Source: Variovorax davisae
GTDB taxonomy: Bacteria; Pseudomonadota; Gammaproteobacteria; Burkholderiales; Burkholderiaceae_C
Length of the DNA stretch: 64,000 nt
NCBI RefSeq assembly: GCF_030316845.1
Contig: NZ_JASZYS010000009.1
Location: 186,001 to 250,000, forward strand
Direction of reading: 5' to 3'
Shown here piece by piece: positions 1-8,240 of this stretch. Each line of letters starts with the position of its first letter. Positions within the stretch are counted from its first letter, which is position 1. The notes below the pieces were generated by a model. That model ran no database searches. It was not told the origin of the DNA and saw only the letters and a program-made list of their open reading frames with translations. Position numbers and translations under genes: made by a program.

Positions 1-321
1 GCCGCGCCCGCCGCCGTCGTTTTCGCGCAAAACCCGCAGCCCGCGGCCCCGGCGCCCGCCCAGGCGCAGCCCGACCCGGACAAGGCGGCCGGCCGCCAGA
101 ACCAGAAGATTGAGCGCATCCACGTCGAGGACAGCGGCGCCACCATCGACGAACTCCGCGTCGGCGGCCAGACCCAGGACATCACGGTCAAGCCCAAGAA
201 CAACGCGCCGGCCTACCAGGTCATGCCCAACGCCGACGATCGCGGCCGCAGCCAGGGCCAGTCCGACTCCAACGCGAGCGACGGCGGCTCCCGGGTCTGG
301 TGGAACGTCTTCAAGTTCTGA
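1..321 (+). CDS. DUF2782-like protein, 3' part
   Basis: The frame is open from the first base and ends in TGA, giving 106 residues; the N-terminus lies outside the window. The visible part starts with an Ala/Pro/Gln-rich stretch, as in a signal peptide end plus linker. It continues with a short beta-rich region (IERIHVEDSGATIDELRVGG...ITVKPKN) and ends in WWNVFKF. The pattern 'ELRV.G...ITVKPKN..PAYQVMPNADDRG' and the aromatic end resemble DUF2782, which in Pseudomonas lies between polA and thrB. Here it is 7 bp upstream of thrB, which supports the call. Function is unknown; it is probably periplasmic. Confidence 0.6.
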   Translation, partial: AAPAAVVFAQNPQPAAPAPAQAQPDPDKAAGRQNQKIERIHVEDSGATIDELRVGGQTQDITVKPKNNAPAYQVMPNADDRGRSQGQSDSNASDGGSRVWWNVFKF

Positions 322-328
322 GCGCGCA

Positions 329-1372
329 GTGGCGGTTTTCACGGAAGTCGGATTCGACGAGGCAGACGCGCTCGTCCGCCGCCTCGGCCTGGGCGCCCTG
401 ACCGCCCTCAAGGGCATCGAGGGCGGCATCGAGAACACCAACTACTTCGCCAGCACCGAATCCGGCGAATACGTTCTCACCCTGTTCGAGCGCCTGGGCG
501 CCGAGCAGCTGCCTTACTACCTCTGCCTGATGAAGCACCTGGCGGCGCGCGGCATCCCGGTGCCCGAGCCGGTGGCCGACCCGGCCGTGGCGCCGCCCCA
601 GGGCCACCCGCTGTCGATCCCCGCCAACGCCCCCTGCGAGTTGCTGCACACGGTGGCAGGCAAGCCGGCGGCGGTGGTCCAGCGCCTGAACGGCAAGAGC
701 GAACTGGCACCCTCGGCCGCCCATTGCGCCGAGCTCGGCCGGCTGCTGGCCCGCATGCACCTGGCGGCCCGCGACTACCCCCGCATCCAGCCCAACCTGC
801 GCGGCCTGGCCTGGTGGAACGACACCATGCCGGTGGTGCTGCCCCACCTGGACGCCGCCCAGGCCGCGCTGCTGCGCAGCGAGCTGGCCTACCAGAACCA
901 CGTGGCCGAGTCCTCGGCCTATGCGGCGCTGCCGCGCGGGCCGGTGCACGCCGACCTGTTCCGCGACAACGCGATGTTCGACACCCACGCCAGCGCCGAC
1001 GCACCACGCCTGACCGGGGTTTTCGATTTCTATTTCGCCGGCGCCGACAGCTGGCTGTTCGATCTCGCCGTCTGCCTGAACGACTGGGCGATCGACCTCG
1101 GCAGCGGCCGCCACGATGCGGCCCGGGCCGATGCCCTGCTGGCCGCCTACGGCACCGTCCGGCCGCTGACGGCGCCCGAGCGGGCGCTGCTGCCGGCGAT
1201 GCTGCGGGCCGCGGCGCTGCGCTTCTGGATCTCGCGCCTGTGGGACTTCCACCTGCCGCGCGAAGCCAGCATGCTCAAGGCCCACGACCCCACCCATTTC
1301 GAGCGCGTGCTGCGCCAGCGCGCCCACGCCACCTTCGAATTTGCGACCGGCGCCGACGCGCTGGCCGCCTGA
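329..1372 (+). CDS. thrB: Homoserine kinase (APH-fold ThrB)
   Basis: Phosphorylates homoserine for threonine biosynthesis in the cytoplasm. The protein is 347 aa from a GTG at 329, just after the upstream stop; the frame is open further upstream but only sequence after this GTG looks like the family (AVFTEVGFDEADALVRRLG, then GIEGGIENTNYF). The aminoglycoside-phosphotransferase-type catalytic loop is clear: GPVHADLFRDNAMF (Brenner motif HxDxxxxN), followed by GVFDFYFAGADSWLFDLAVC with the metal-binding Asp. Length and motifs match the APH-type ThrB of pseudomonads and Burkholderiales. It is probably co-transcribed with the DUF2782 gene and the membrane protein 9 bp downstream. Confidence 0.93.
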   Translation: MAVFTEVGFDEADALVRRLGLGALTALKGIEGGIENTNYFASTESGEYVLTLFERLGAEQLPYYLCLMKHLAARGIPVPEPVADPAVAPPQGHPLSIPANAPCELLHTVAGKPAAVVQRLNGKSELAPSAAHCAELGRLLARMHLAARDYPRIQPNLRGLAWWNDTMPVVLPHLDAAQAALLRSELAYQNHVAESSAYAALPRGPVHADLFRDNAMFDTHASADAPRLTGVFDFYFAGADSWLFDLAVCLNDWAIDLGSGRHDAARADALLAAYGTVRPLTAPERALLPAMLRAAALRFWISRLWDFHLPREASMLKAHDPTHFERVLRQRAHATFEFATGADALAA

Positions 1373-1381
1373 CCGGATCCG

Positions 1382-2179
1382 ATGAAACTCAATCTCGTGC
1401 CGGCCCGTACCGGCGTGCTGTGGGTCCGCAGCGGGCTCAAGGCCTTCGCCCGGCAGCCGCTGGCCTTCATCTCGCTGTTCTTCTTCTTCATGGCGCTGGT
1501 CTCGATCGCCTCCCAGCTGCCGCTGGTCGGCGCCGCGATCGCGCTGATGCTGCTGCCGACGATGACGCTCGGGCTCATGGCGGCGGCGCAGCAGGCCGCC
1601 GGGCCCGACAAGCCGGCCGCCGGCACCGTCTTCCTGGCCGCCCTGAACGCGGTGCGCACGGACGTGCGGCCGATGGCGGTGCTGGGCGCGCTGTATGCCG
1701 GCCTGTTCCTCGGCGTCATGGCAATCTCGGCCCTGGCCGACGGCGGCCAGTTCGCCCGCGTCTACCTGCTCGGCGGCCCGCTCACCCGCGAGCTGGCGGA
1801 ATCGACCGAATTCCAGGTGGCCTTGTGGATCGCCATGGGGCTCTACCTGCCGCTCTCGCTGGCTTTCTGGCACGCGCCGGCGCTGGTCCACTGGCACCGG
1901 GTGCCGCCGGCCAAGAGCCTGTTCTTCAGCTTCGTGGCCTGCTTCAAGAACTTCGGCGCCCTCACCGTCTTCGGCCTGGCCTGGGTCGGCGTCTTCATCG
2001 GCGCCGGCATCGTGCTGAGCCTGCTCGCCAGCCTGCTGGTGGCGGTGGGTGCGATGGGTGCCGGCGACGGTGCCGCGGCGATCGGCGGCGCCATGATGAT
2101 CGCCGGCGCGCTAGTGATGGCCGCGATGTTCTTCACCAGCACCTGGTTCACCTTCCGCGACAGCTTCCAGGCCGAATAG
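1382..2179 (+). CDS. BPSS1780-family inner membrane protein
   Basis: 265 aa with about six hydrophobic segments, for example ISLFFFFMALVSIA, LGALYAGLFLGVMAIS, IALWIAMGLYLPLSLAFW-like stretches and a long C-terminal pair ending FFTSTWFTFRDSFQAE. The N-terminal R-x-G-x2-W-x3-G...F...P pattern with paired transmembrane hairpins matches the BPSS1780 family, common in Burkholderiales next to thrB. Function is not known. It starts 9 bp after thrB and is probably in the same operon. It converges with the Crp/Fnr gene with no intergenic base between the two stop codons. Confidence 0.8.
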   Translation: MKLNLVPARTGVLWVRSGLKAFARQPLAFISLFFFFMALVSIASQLPLVGAAIALMLLPTMTLGLMAAAQQAAGPDKPAAGTVFLAALNAVRTDVRPMAVLGALYAGLFLGVMAISALADGGQFARVYLLGGPLTRELAESTEFQVALWIAMGLYLPLSLAFWHAPALVHWHRVPPAKSLFFSFVACFKNFGALTVFGLAWVGVFIGAGIVLSLLASLLVAVGAMGAGDGAAAIGGAMMIAGALVMAAMFFTSTWFTFRDSFQAE

Positions 2180-2896
2180 TCAGGTCTGGGCCACGGCCGC
2201 CAGCCGGTCCGGCGCCAGCACCACCACGTGCCGGCCCGCCTCGGCCACCACGCCCTGCCGGGCCAGCCGGCCGAGGATCTGCGACACGCTGACCCGCGAG
2301 AGGCCGCACAGGTCGCCCATCTCCTGTTTGGTGAAGGCGACCGAGATCAGGGTGCCGTCGCGATGCGGAGTGCCATAGCTGCCCATCAGGCCGAGCAGAT
2401 GGTGGCAAACCCGTCGCCCGGCGGAATTGGCGCCCTGCAAGGCATGGTGCTGCAGCATGATGCGGTAGCGCAGGGCCGACAGGGCCGCATATTGGCGCAT
2501 CAGGACCGGCGAGCGCTGCAGCGCGGCCGCCACGGCCGCCGCCGGGAGCGCCCAGACGACGGCCGCCGTCGCGGCCTCCGCGGACACCAGGTAGCGGCCG
2601 CCGTCCAGGAACAGGCCGCAGTCCCCGGCCAGTCCGTTGGCGCCGATGATCATCAGGTGGCGCTTCCTGCCGTCCACCGAATCGCCGGTCAGCCGCAGCC
2701 GGCCGGCCTGCACCACGTACACCGCATCCAGCGGCAGCCCCTGGCCGAACAGCAAGGCGTTGTTGGCGACCGCCTGCGGGCGATAGCCGCGGGTGAGCTC
2801 GCTCCACTCGAAGTCCAGGGCGGTCAGCCAGGCCGAGACCGGCGGGCCGTCCCGTGGCGGCGAGGAAGGGGGAAGCGTGGCGGGCATGGTCGACAT
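2180..2896 (-). CDS. Crp/Fnr-family transcriptional regulator
   Basis: 238 aa. The N-terminal cyclic-nucleotide-binding-like beta roll spans about residues 35-140 (ALLFGQGLPLDAVYVVQAGRLRL, then GLAGDCGLFLDGGRYLVSAEA). The C-terminal winged helix is about 150-230, with a typical recognition region TKQEMGDLCGLSRVSVSQILGRL. No N-terminal cysteine cluster is visible, so it is not an FNR-type Fe-S sensor. The effector pocket lacks a clear cAMP-binding RxS, so the ligand is unknown. It is divergent from the VOC-cupin/permease pair, which it may control. The start ATG at 2896 follows the natural beginning of the conserved region. Confidence 0.85.
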   Translation of the reverse strand: MSTMPATLPPSSPPRDGPPVSAWLTALDFEWSELTRGYRPQAVANNALLFGQGLPLDAVYVVQAGRLRLTGDSVDGRKRHLMIIGANGLAGDCGLFLDGGRYLVSAEAATAAVVWALPAAAVAAALQRSPVLMRQYAALSALRYRIMLQHHALQGANSAGRRVCHHLLGLMGSYGTPHRDGTLISVAFTKQEMGDLCGLSRVSVSQILGRLARQGVVAEAGRHVVVLAPDRLAAVAQT

Positions 2897-3005
2897 GGTG
2901 CGGGCGGAATCCGGGGTCGCGCACCGGCTCTCGGGTTTTCAGGGGGGCCAAAGCGCACCCGGCCGTCAAGCGCCTTACACGCCCGGCCGAGGGCCCTTCC
3001 TAGCA

Positions 3006-3038
3006 TTGGATCCGATGCGTCGCCTTGCCTCGGATCAA
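3006..3038. promoter_or_regulatory. Imperfect inverted repeat, candidate operator
   Basis: In the intergenic region between the Crp/Fnr-type regulator and the VOC-cupin gene, the arms TTGGATCCGA (3006-3015) and TCGGATCAA (3030-3038) form an imperfect inverted repeat separated by about 14 bp. The TTG-ATC half-sites resemble FNR/CRP superfamily half-sites, but the spacing is longer than the usual 4-6 bp. It lies 32 bp before the downstream start, where a bound regulator could act. Inference only. Confidence 0.3.
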
Positions 3039-3069
3039 ACACCTCGACCCTTTCAGGAAACCCTCACGC

Positions 3070-4212
3070 ATGTCTTCCATTTCGCTCGCCCCGGCCATCG
3101 ATGCGGCCCAGCTCGTGCTGCGCTGCACGGACCTCGGCGCCTCGCTCGAATTCCTCACCAGCCGGCTCGGCTTCAAGGTCCGGCTGATCATGCCCTCGGA
3201 GGCGCCGAGCGTCGCGGTGCTGCGCGCCCACGGCTGCACCCTGCGGCTCGAGACGGCCACCGACGGCGCGCCGGACCCGGCCCATCTGCGCCTGCTCTGC
3301 AAGCCGGCCCTGCTGCCCGCCGGCACGCCCGCGCAACTGCACGGACCGGACGGCCTGGTGGTGGACCTGGTCGACGCCCACGCCCCGGTCGCCATTCCGC
3401 CGGGGGTCCAGGAATTCGTGCTCACTCGGCTCGGGGGGCCCGAAAGCTGGGGGGTCGGCCGCGCCGGCATGCTCTACCGCGACCTGATCCCCTCGCGCCT
3501 GAACGGGCGCTTCGTGGCCTCCCACATCCTCCTTCCAGCGGGCGGTCCGGTGCCGGACTACGTGCACTACCACCGGGTCCGGTTCCAAGTGATCTTCTGC
3601 AAGGCGGGCTGGGTCCGGCTGGTCTACGAGGACCAGGGCGAGCCCTTCATCCTGAACGCCGGCGATTGCGTGCTGCAGCCACCCGAGATCCGCCACCGAG
3701 TGCTCGAATCGTCGAGCGGGGCCGAGGTCGTGGAGATCGGCTGCCCCGCCATCCACGAGACCCACGGCGACCCCGAGATGGCGCTGCCCACCGGCGCCTG
3801 CCTGCCACAGCGGCTGTACCAGGCGCAGAAGTTCGTCCGCCACATCGCCGCCACGGCGTCCTGGGGGCCCTCGCGGCTGCCCGGCTTCGAAGCCCGCGAC
3901 ACCGGCATCGCGTGGGCCACCGAGGGCCTGGGCGGGGTCCGGGTGCTGCGGCCCGCGGCCGTCCCGGCGGCGGCGGCGCCCGACGCCGCCGTGCTCGGCA
4001 CGTCGGGTGCGCACGGCGGCGAGTTCCTGTTCCTCTTCGTGCTGGCGGGCCGCTGCGAACTGGGCAGCCAGGCCCTCGGCCAGCACGCCCTGGCCGCCGG
4101 CGACAGCTGCGTGCTGCCGGCCGGCGCCGACTACCGCTTCAGCGCCGCGGCCGGACTCGAACTGCTGGAAGTCAGCCTGCCGGCACGGCTTCCCGAGGGG
4201 CCCCGAACGTGA
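3070..4212 (+). CDS. Tripartite VOC domain plus double cupin protein
   Basis: 380 aa from ATG 3070; the frame is open 45 bp further up, but conserved sequence starts here. Residues 1-115 read as a glyoxalase/VOC domain (AQLVLRCTDLGASLEFLTSRLGFKV, then LVVDLVDAHAP). Residues ~150-240 form a cupin with a metal-site-like H-x-H (YVHYHRVRFQVIF) and DCVLQPPEIRHRVLE. Residues ~290-375 form a second, more degenerate cupin (FLFLFVLAGRCELG...AGDSCVLPAG). The fusion suggests a small-molecule dioxygenase/isomerase or a sensor; no substrate can be read. It is followed 37 bp later by an amino acid permease and is divergent from a Crp/Fnr regulator, suggesting use of an amino acid or amine. Confidence 0.7.
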   Translation: MSSISLAPAIDAAQLVLRCTDLGASLEFLTSRLGFKVRLIMPSEAPSVAVLRAHGCTLRLETATDGAPDPAHLRLLCKPALLPAGTPAQLHGPDGLVVDLVDAHAPVAIPPGVQEFVLTRLGGPESWGVGRAGMLYRDLIPSRLNGRFVASHILLPAGGPVPDYVHYHRVRFQVIFCKAGWVRLVYEDQGEPFILNAGDCVLQPPEIRHRVLESSSGAEVVEIGCPAIHETHGDPEMALPTGACLPQRLYQAQKFVRHIAATASWGPSRLPGFEARDTGIAWATEGLGGVRVLRPAAVPAAAAPDAAVLGTSGAHGGEFLFLFVLAGRCELGSQALGQHALAAGDSCVLPAGADYRFSAAAGLELLEVSLPARLPEGPRT

Positions 4213-4249
4213 CGACTTGAGCCACCACAACCACCCAGGGAGACAAGCG

Positions 4250-5650
4250 ATGAACGATGACGGAAAAATCATGGACCGGGAACAAGGCCTGGCCCGCACT
4301 CTGACCCAGCGCCAGCTCACCATGATCGGCTTGGGCGGCGCCATCGGCACCGGCCTCTTCATGGGCAGCGGCATCGCCATCGGCTATGCCGGGCCGGGCG
4401 TGCTGCTGAGCTATCTGGTGGCCGCCGCGATCGCGCTGATCATGATGTACAGCCTGTCGGAAATGGCGGTGACCCATCCCACCGCCGGTTCCTTCGGCAC
4501 CTATGCGGAGCTCTACCTGAACCGCTGGTCCGGCTTCATCGTCCGTTTCACCTACTGGGCCGCGCAGTCGATCGCGATCGGCGGCGAGGCGGTGGCCATC
4601 GGGCTCTACATGACTTTCTGGTTCCCGGACATTCCGGTGTGGATGTGGACCACCGGCTTCGGCTTCGCAATCGTCTACGCCAACATGCGGTCGGTCGCCA
4701 CCTTCGGCACGCTGGAGTACTGGCTCTCGGCCGTGAAGGTCTTCGCGATCTGCGCCTTCATCGTCTTCGGCCTGGCGGTGGTCTTCGGCATCGGCGGGCC
4801 GGGGACGGGATTCAGCCACTACACGGCCCACGACGGCTTCCTGCCGCACGGCTTCTGGGGCGTCTGGATGGGGGTGCTGATCGCCATCTTCTCCTTCTAC
4901 GGCATCGAGATCATCGCCGTGACCGCCGGCGAAGCGGCCGACCCGGCCACCGCCGTGCCGCGCGCCATGCGCACCATGCTCGTGCGGCTGGTCCTGTTCT
5001 ACGTGCTGTCGCTCGGCATCATGCTGGCCGTCGTGCCCTGGACCGAAACCGGCGCCAAGGAGGTCTCGCAAAGCCCCTTCGTGAAGGTCTTTGCCTTCTT
5101 CGATTTCAAGTACGCCGCCGCGGCGATGAACTTCGTGCTGATCAGCGCGGCCCTGTCGAGCATGAATGCCAACCTCTACCTGTGCTCGCGCATGCTCTTC
5201 TCGCTGGCGCGTGGTGGCTTCGCCCCGGCCGGGCTGGGCAAGCTGAGCCCCAGCGGGACGCCGGTGGCGGCGATCCTGATCTCCAGCGTGGGCGTGGGCA
5301 TCGCCGTGCTGACCAGCGTGTTCAGCCCGGTGGCCTACGGCTACCTGTTCGGCGTGGCCCTGGGCGGCGGCATCCTGGTCTGGCTGATCATCCTGTTGAG
5401 CCACCTGTCCTTCCGCAAGCGCAGGGAGGCCGCCGGCGGCGCCCGCGCCGTGGTGCGCGCGCCCTTGTTTCCCTGGCTTCAGTACCTCGGCATCTTCCTC
5501 CTCGTCGCTGTGCTGGTCACCATGGGCATGGACACCGAGTTCTGGAATGTCGGGGTCATCTCGGCCAGCGTGTGGGTGCTCTTCCTGAGCGTCGTGTATC
5601 TCTGCAAGTACGGCGTCCATCGACAGAAGGTTCGCTCGATCGAGACCTGA
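4250..5650 (+). CDS. APC-superfamily amino acid permease
   Basis: 466 aa inner-membrane transporter of the amino acid-polyamine-organocation superfamily. The start ATG at 4250 has a GGGAG-type ribosome site about 8 bp upstream. The N-terminal signature LTQRQLTMIGLGGAIGTGLF is the classic APC TM1 motif, and about 12 transmembrane segments follow; FSFYGIEIIAVTAGEAADP is the TM6 region. It is closest by eye to the GABA/proline-specific permease group (GabP/ProY/AnsP type). Substrate cannot be decided. It is probably co-transcribed with the VOC-cupin gene and ends 13 bp from the convergent uvrD. Confidence 0.88.
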   Translation: MNDDGKIMDREQGLARTLTQRQLTMIGLGGAIGTGLFMGSGIAIGYAGPGVLLSYLVAAAIALIMMYSLSEMAVTHPTAGSFGTYAELYLNRWSGFIVRFTYWAAQSIAIGGEAVAIGLYMTFWFPDIPVWMWTTGFGFAIVYANMRSVATFGTLEYWLSAVKVFAICAFIVFGLAVVFGIGGPGTGFSHYTAHDGFLPHGFWGVWMGVLIAIFSFYGIEIIAVTAGEAADPATAVPRAMRTMLVRLVLFYVLSLGIMLAVVPWTETGAKEVSQSPFVKVFAFFDFKYAAAAMNFVLISAALSSMNANLYLCSRMLFSLARGGFAPAGLGKLSPSGTPVAAILISSVGVGIAVLTSVFSPVAYGYLFGVALGGGILVWLIILLSHLSFRKRREAAGGARAVVRAPLFPWLQYLGIFLLVAVLVTMGMDTEFWNVGVISASVWVLFLSVVYLCKYGVHRQKVRSIET

Positions 5651-5663
5651 GCGCCGCGCGGAT

Positions 5664-8036
5664 TCAGGGCACCGGCGTGAGCTTGGCGACGCTGAGCGCC
5701 AGCCACTTGATGCCATGGCGCGGGAAATTCACCTGCGCCCGCGCATCGTCGCCACTGCCTTCGAGCGCCGTCACCGTGCCCTCGCCGAACTTGGTGTGGA
5801 ACACCTGCATGCCCGAGCGCAAGCCGTGCGACGGCGCGGCCTTCTGCGGCGGCACCGGGGGGCTGGCGAACGAATCCTTGCTGAAGCCGCCCGCGCCGCC
5901 GCGCGTGGTCGCGTAGCCGCCGCCATAGCCGAAGGCCGAGGGCGCGAAGCCCTGGTTCTTGGGCGTCAGCCACTTGAGGGCGCCTTCGGGCAGCTCGTCG
6001 AAAAAGCGGCTCTTGAGGTTGTAGCGGGTCTGGCCGTGCAGCATCCGGGTCTGCGAGTGGCTCATGTAGAGCCGCTTGCGGGCCCGCGTGATGGCCACAT
6101 ACATGAGGCGCCGTTCTTCCTCGAGGCTCTCGTTGTCGCTCATCGAGTTCTCGTGCGGGAACAGGCCCTCTTCCATGCCGGTGATGAACACGCAGTCGAA
6201 CTCGAGCCCCTTGGCCGCGTGCACGGTCATCAGCTGCACGGCGTCCTGGCCGGCCTGGGCCTGGTTGTCGCCCGATTCCAGCGCCGCGTGGGTCAAAAAG
6301 GCGGCCAGCGGGCTCAGGGTCTCGCCGGTCTCGGCGTCAGGCGCCAGCGGCTCGTCGAGCACCGGCCGGTTCGGGTCCAGCCCCTGGCTGGCCGGCGACT
6401 GGCGCAGCTCGTCGACCGGCAGCGCCACCGCGTCGCGGCCGAAACCCTCCTGGGTCACGAAGCTCTCGGCCGCGTTGACCAGTTCTTCCAGGTTCTCGAT
6501 CCGGTCGGCGCCTTCGCGGTCGGCCTTGTAGTGCTCGATCAGGCCGCTGTGGTCGAGCACCAGCTCGATGATCTCGCGCAGCGACAGGCCCTGGGTCTGC
6601 TCGCGCAGCACGTCGATCTTCGCCACGAAGGCCGTCAGGTTGCCGCCCGCCTTGCCGCCGACCGCGCTCACCGCGTCGTGCATCGATCGGCCGGCTGCAC
6701 GGGCCGCGTCCTGCAGCTGCTCGATGCTGCGCGCGCCGATGCCGCGCGGCGGGAAATTGACGATCCGCAGGAAGCTGGTGTCGTCGTCCTTGTTCTCGAG
6801 CAGCCGCAGGTAGGCCAGCGCGTGCTTGATCTCGGCCCGCTCGAAGAAGCGCAGCCCGCCATAGACCCGGTACGGCACGGAGGCGTTGAAGAGCGCCGTT
6901 TCGATCACGCGGCTCTGCGCATTGCTGCGGTAGAGCACGGCCATCTCCTTGCGGTCGAAGCCGTCGCGCACCAGCTGGCGCATCTCCTCGACCATCCACT
7001 GCGCCTCGGCGAAATCGCTGGTGGATTCGTAGACCCGCACCGGCTCGCCGGGCCCCTGGTCGGTGCGCAGGCTCTTGCCCAGGCGCTTGGTGTTGTGGCT
7101 GATCAGCGCATTGGCCGAATCGAGGATGTTGCTGTAGCTGCGGTAGTTCTGCTCGAGCTTGATCTGGTGCGAGACGTCGAACTCGCGCACGAAATCGGCC
7201 ATGTTGCCCACCCGCGCGCCACGGAAGGCATAGATGCTCTGGTCGTCGTCGCCGACCGCGATCACGCTGTTGTCGCCCGGCGTGAAGCGGCCCTCGGCCG
7301 TGCGGCCGGCGAGCATCTTGATCCAGGCGTACTGCAGCCGGTTGGTGTCCTGGAACTCGTCGATCAGGATGTGGCGGAAGCGCCGCTGGTAGTGCTCGCG
7401 CACCGGGTCGTTGTCGCGCAGCAGCTCGTAGCTGCGCAGCATCAGCTCGCCGAAGTCGACCACGCCCTCGCGCTGGCACTGCTCCTCGTAGAGCTGGTAG
7501 AGCTCGACCTTCTTGCGGTCGTCGTCGCTGCGGACCTCGACGTCGCGGGGGCGCAGGCCGTCTTCCTTGGCGCCGGCGATGAACCATTGCGTCTGCTTGG
7601 CCGGAAAGCGCTCGTCGTCGACGTTGAACTGCTTCATCAGCCGCTTGATGGCCGAGAGCTGGTCCTGGGTGTCGAGGATCTGGAAGGTCGACGGCAGGTT
7701 GGCGAGCTTCCAGTGGGCGCGCAGGAAGCGGTTGCACAGGCCGTGGAAGGTGCCGATCCACATGCCGCGCACATTGACCGGCAGCATGGCGCCCAGCCGG
7801 GTCATCATTTCCTTGGCCGCCTTGTTGGTGAAGGTGACGGCCAGGATGCCGCCCGGCGACACCTGCCCGGTCTGCATCAGCCAGGCGATCCGGGTGGTGA
7901 GCACCCGGGTCTTGCCGGAACCGGCGCCGGCCAGGATCAGGGCGTTGCCGGCCGGCAGGGTGACGGCGGCCAGCTGCTCGGGGTTGAGGTTGTGGAGCAA
8001 CGGCGAATCGGCGGCGGCTGCGAGGTCGGTGAACAT
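5664..8036 (-). CDS. uvrD: UvrD/PcrA-type DNA helicase
   Basis: 790 aa superfamily 1A 3'-5' helicase for nucleotide excision and mismatch repair. All core motifs are present in order: Walker A AGAGSGKTRVLTTR near residue 35, DEFQDTN, GDDDQSIYAFRGA, a motif IV/V region with LMTVHAAKGLEFDCVFITG, and EEERRLMYVAITRARKRLY. The C-terminal 50 residues (GMQVFHTKFGEGTV...WLALSVAKLTPV) form the Tudor-like RNA-polymerase-binding domain of UvrD/PcrA. Length matches the family. It is divergent from guaC, with about 200 bp between the two starts. Confidence 0.95.
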   Translation of the reverse strand: MFTDLAAAADSPLLHNLNPEQLAAVTLPAGNALILAGAGSGKTRVLTTRIAWLMQTGQVSPGGILAVTFTNKAAKEMMTRLGAMLPVNVRGMWIGTFHGLCNRFLRAHWKLANLPSTFQILDTQDQLSAIKRLMKQFNVDDERFPAKQTQWFIAGAKEDGLRPRDVEVRSDDDRKKVELYQLYEEQCQREGVVDFGELMLRSYELLRDNDPVREHYQRRFRHILIDEFQDTNRLQYAWIKMLAGRTAEGRFTPGDNSVIAVGDDDQSIYAFRGARVGNMADFVREFDVSHQIKLEQNYRSYSNILDSANALISHNTKRLGKSLRTDQGPGEPVRVYESTSDFAEAQWMVEEMRQLVRDGFDRKEMAVLYRSNAQSRVIETALFNASVPYRVYGGLRFFERAEIKHALAYLRLLENKDDDTSFLRIVNFPPRGIGARSIEQLQDAARAAGRSMHDAVSAVGGKAGGNLTAFVAKIDVLREQTQGLSLREIIELVLDHSGLIEHYKADREGADRIENLEELVNAAESFVTQEGFGRDAVALPVDELRQSPASQGLDPNRPVLDEPLAPDAETGETLSPLAAFLTHAALESGDNQAQAGQDAVQLMTVHAAKGLEFDCVFITGMEEGLFPHENSMSDNESLEEERRLMYVAITRARKRLYMSHSQTRMLHGQTRYNLKSRFFDELPEGALKWLTPKNQGFAPSAFGYGGGYATTRGGAGGFSKDSFASPPVPPQKAAPSHGLRSGMQVFHTKFGEGTVTALEGSGDDARAQVNFPRHGIKWLALSVAKLTPVP

Positions 8037-8120
8037 CCGTCGATTGTAGAAAGCCCTGCGTATCGGGGTTATACGAAGTTGCGCAAGGCCTGAGCGCCGA
8101 CAGGCGCGTAAAATCAGTCA

Positions 8121-8151
8121 CCGGGCCCAAGTTTCTTGCGCCCGGTTTTTT
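8121..8151 (+). terminator. Intrinsic-terminator-like hairpin in the guaC leader
   Basis: The arms CCGGGC-C-CAAG (8121-8131) and CTTG-C-GCCCGG (8135-8145) pair as a 10-bp stem with one C-C mismatch and a TTT loop. Six T residues follow directly (8146-8151). This is a textbook factor-independent terminator read on the plus strand. It lies between the divergent uvrD and guaC starts, so the only known downstream plus-strand gene is guaC, 90 bp away. It could be an attenuator in the guaC leader or the end of a short upstream RNA. Confidence 0.7.
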
Positions 8152-8240
8152 GTGCCCGTTGCACGCTGCGTCCTGCAGTGCGAACAGCTCGAAAACCGGC
8201 CGGACCAAGCGCTCATTCACCTTACACAAAGGAGCTTGGT

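Noticed and set aside
8040..8120. A known purine riboswitch aptamer upstream of guaC
   Set aside because: No three-way-junction purine aptamer core or other known aptamer pattern was recognised; only the terminator-like hairpin is supported.
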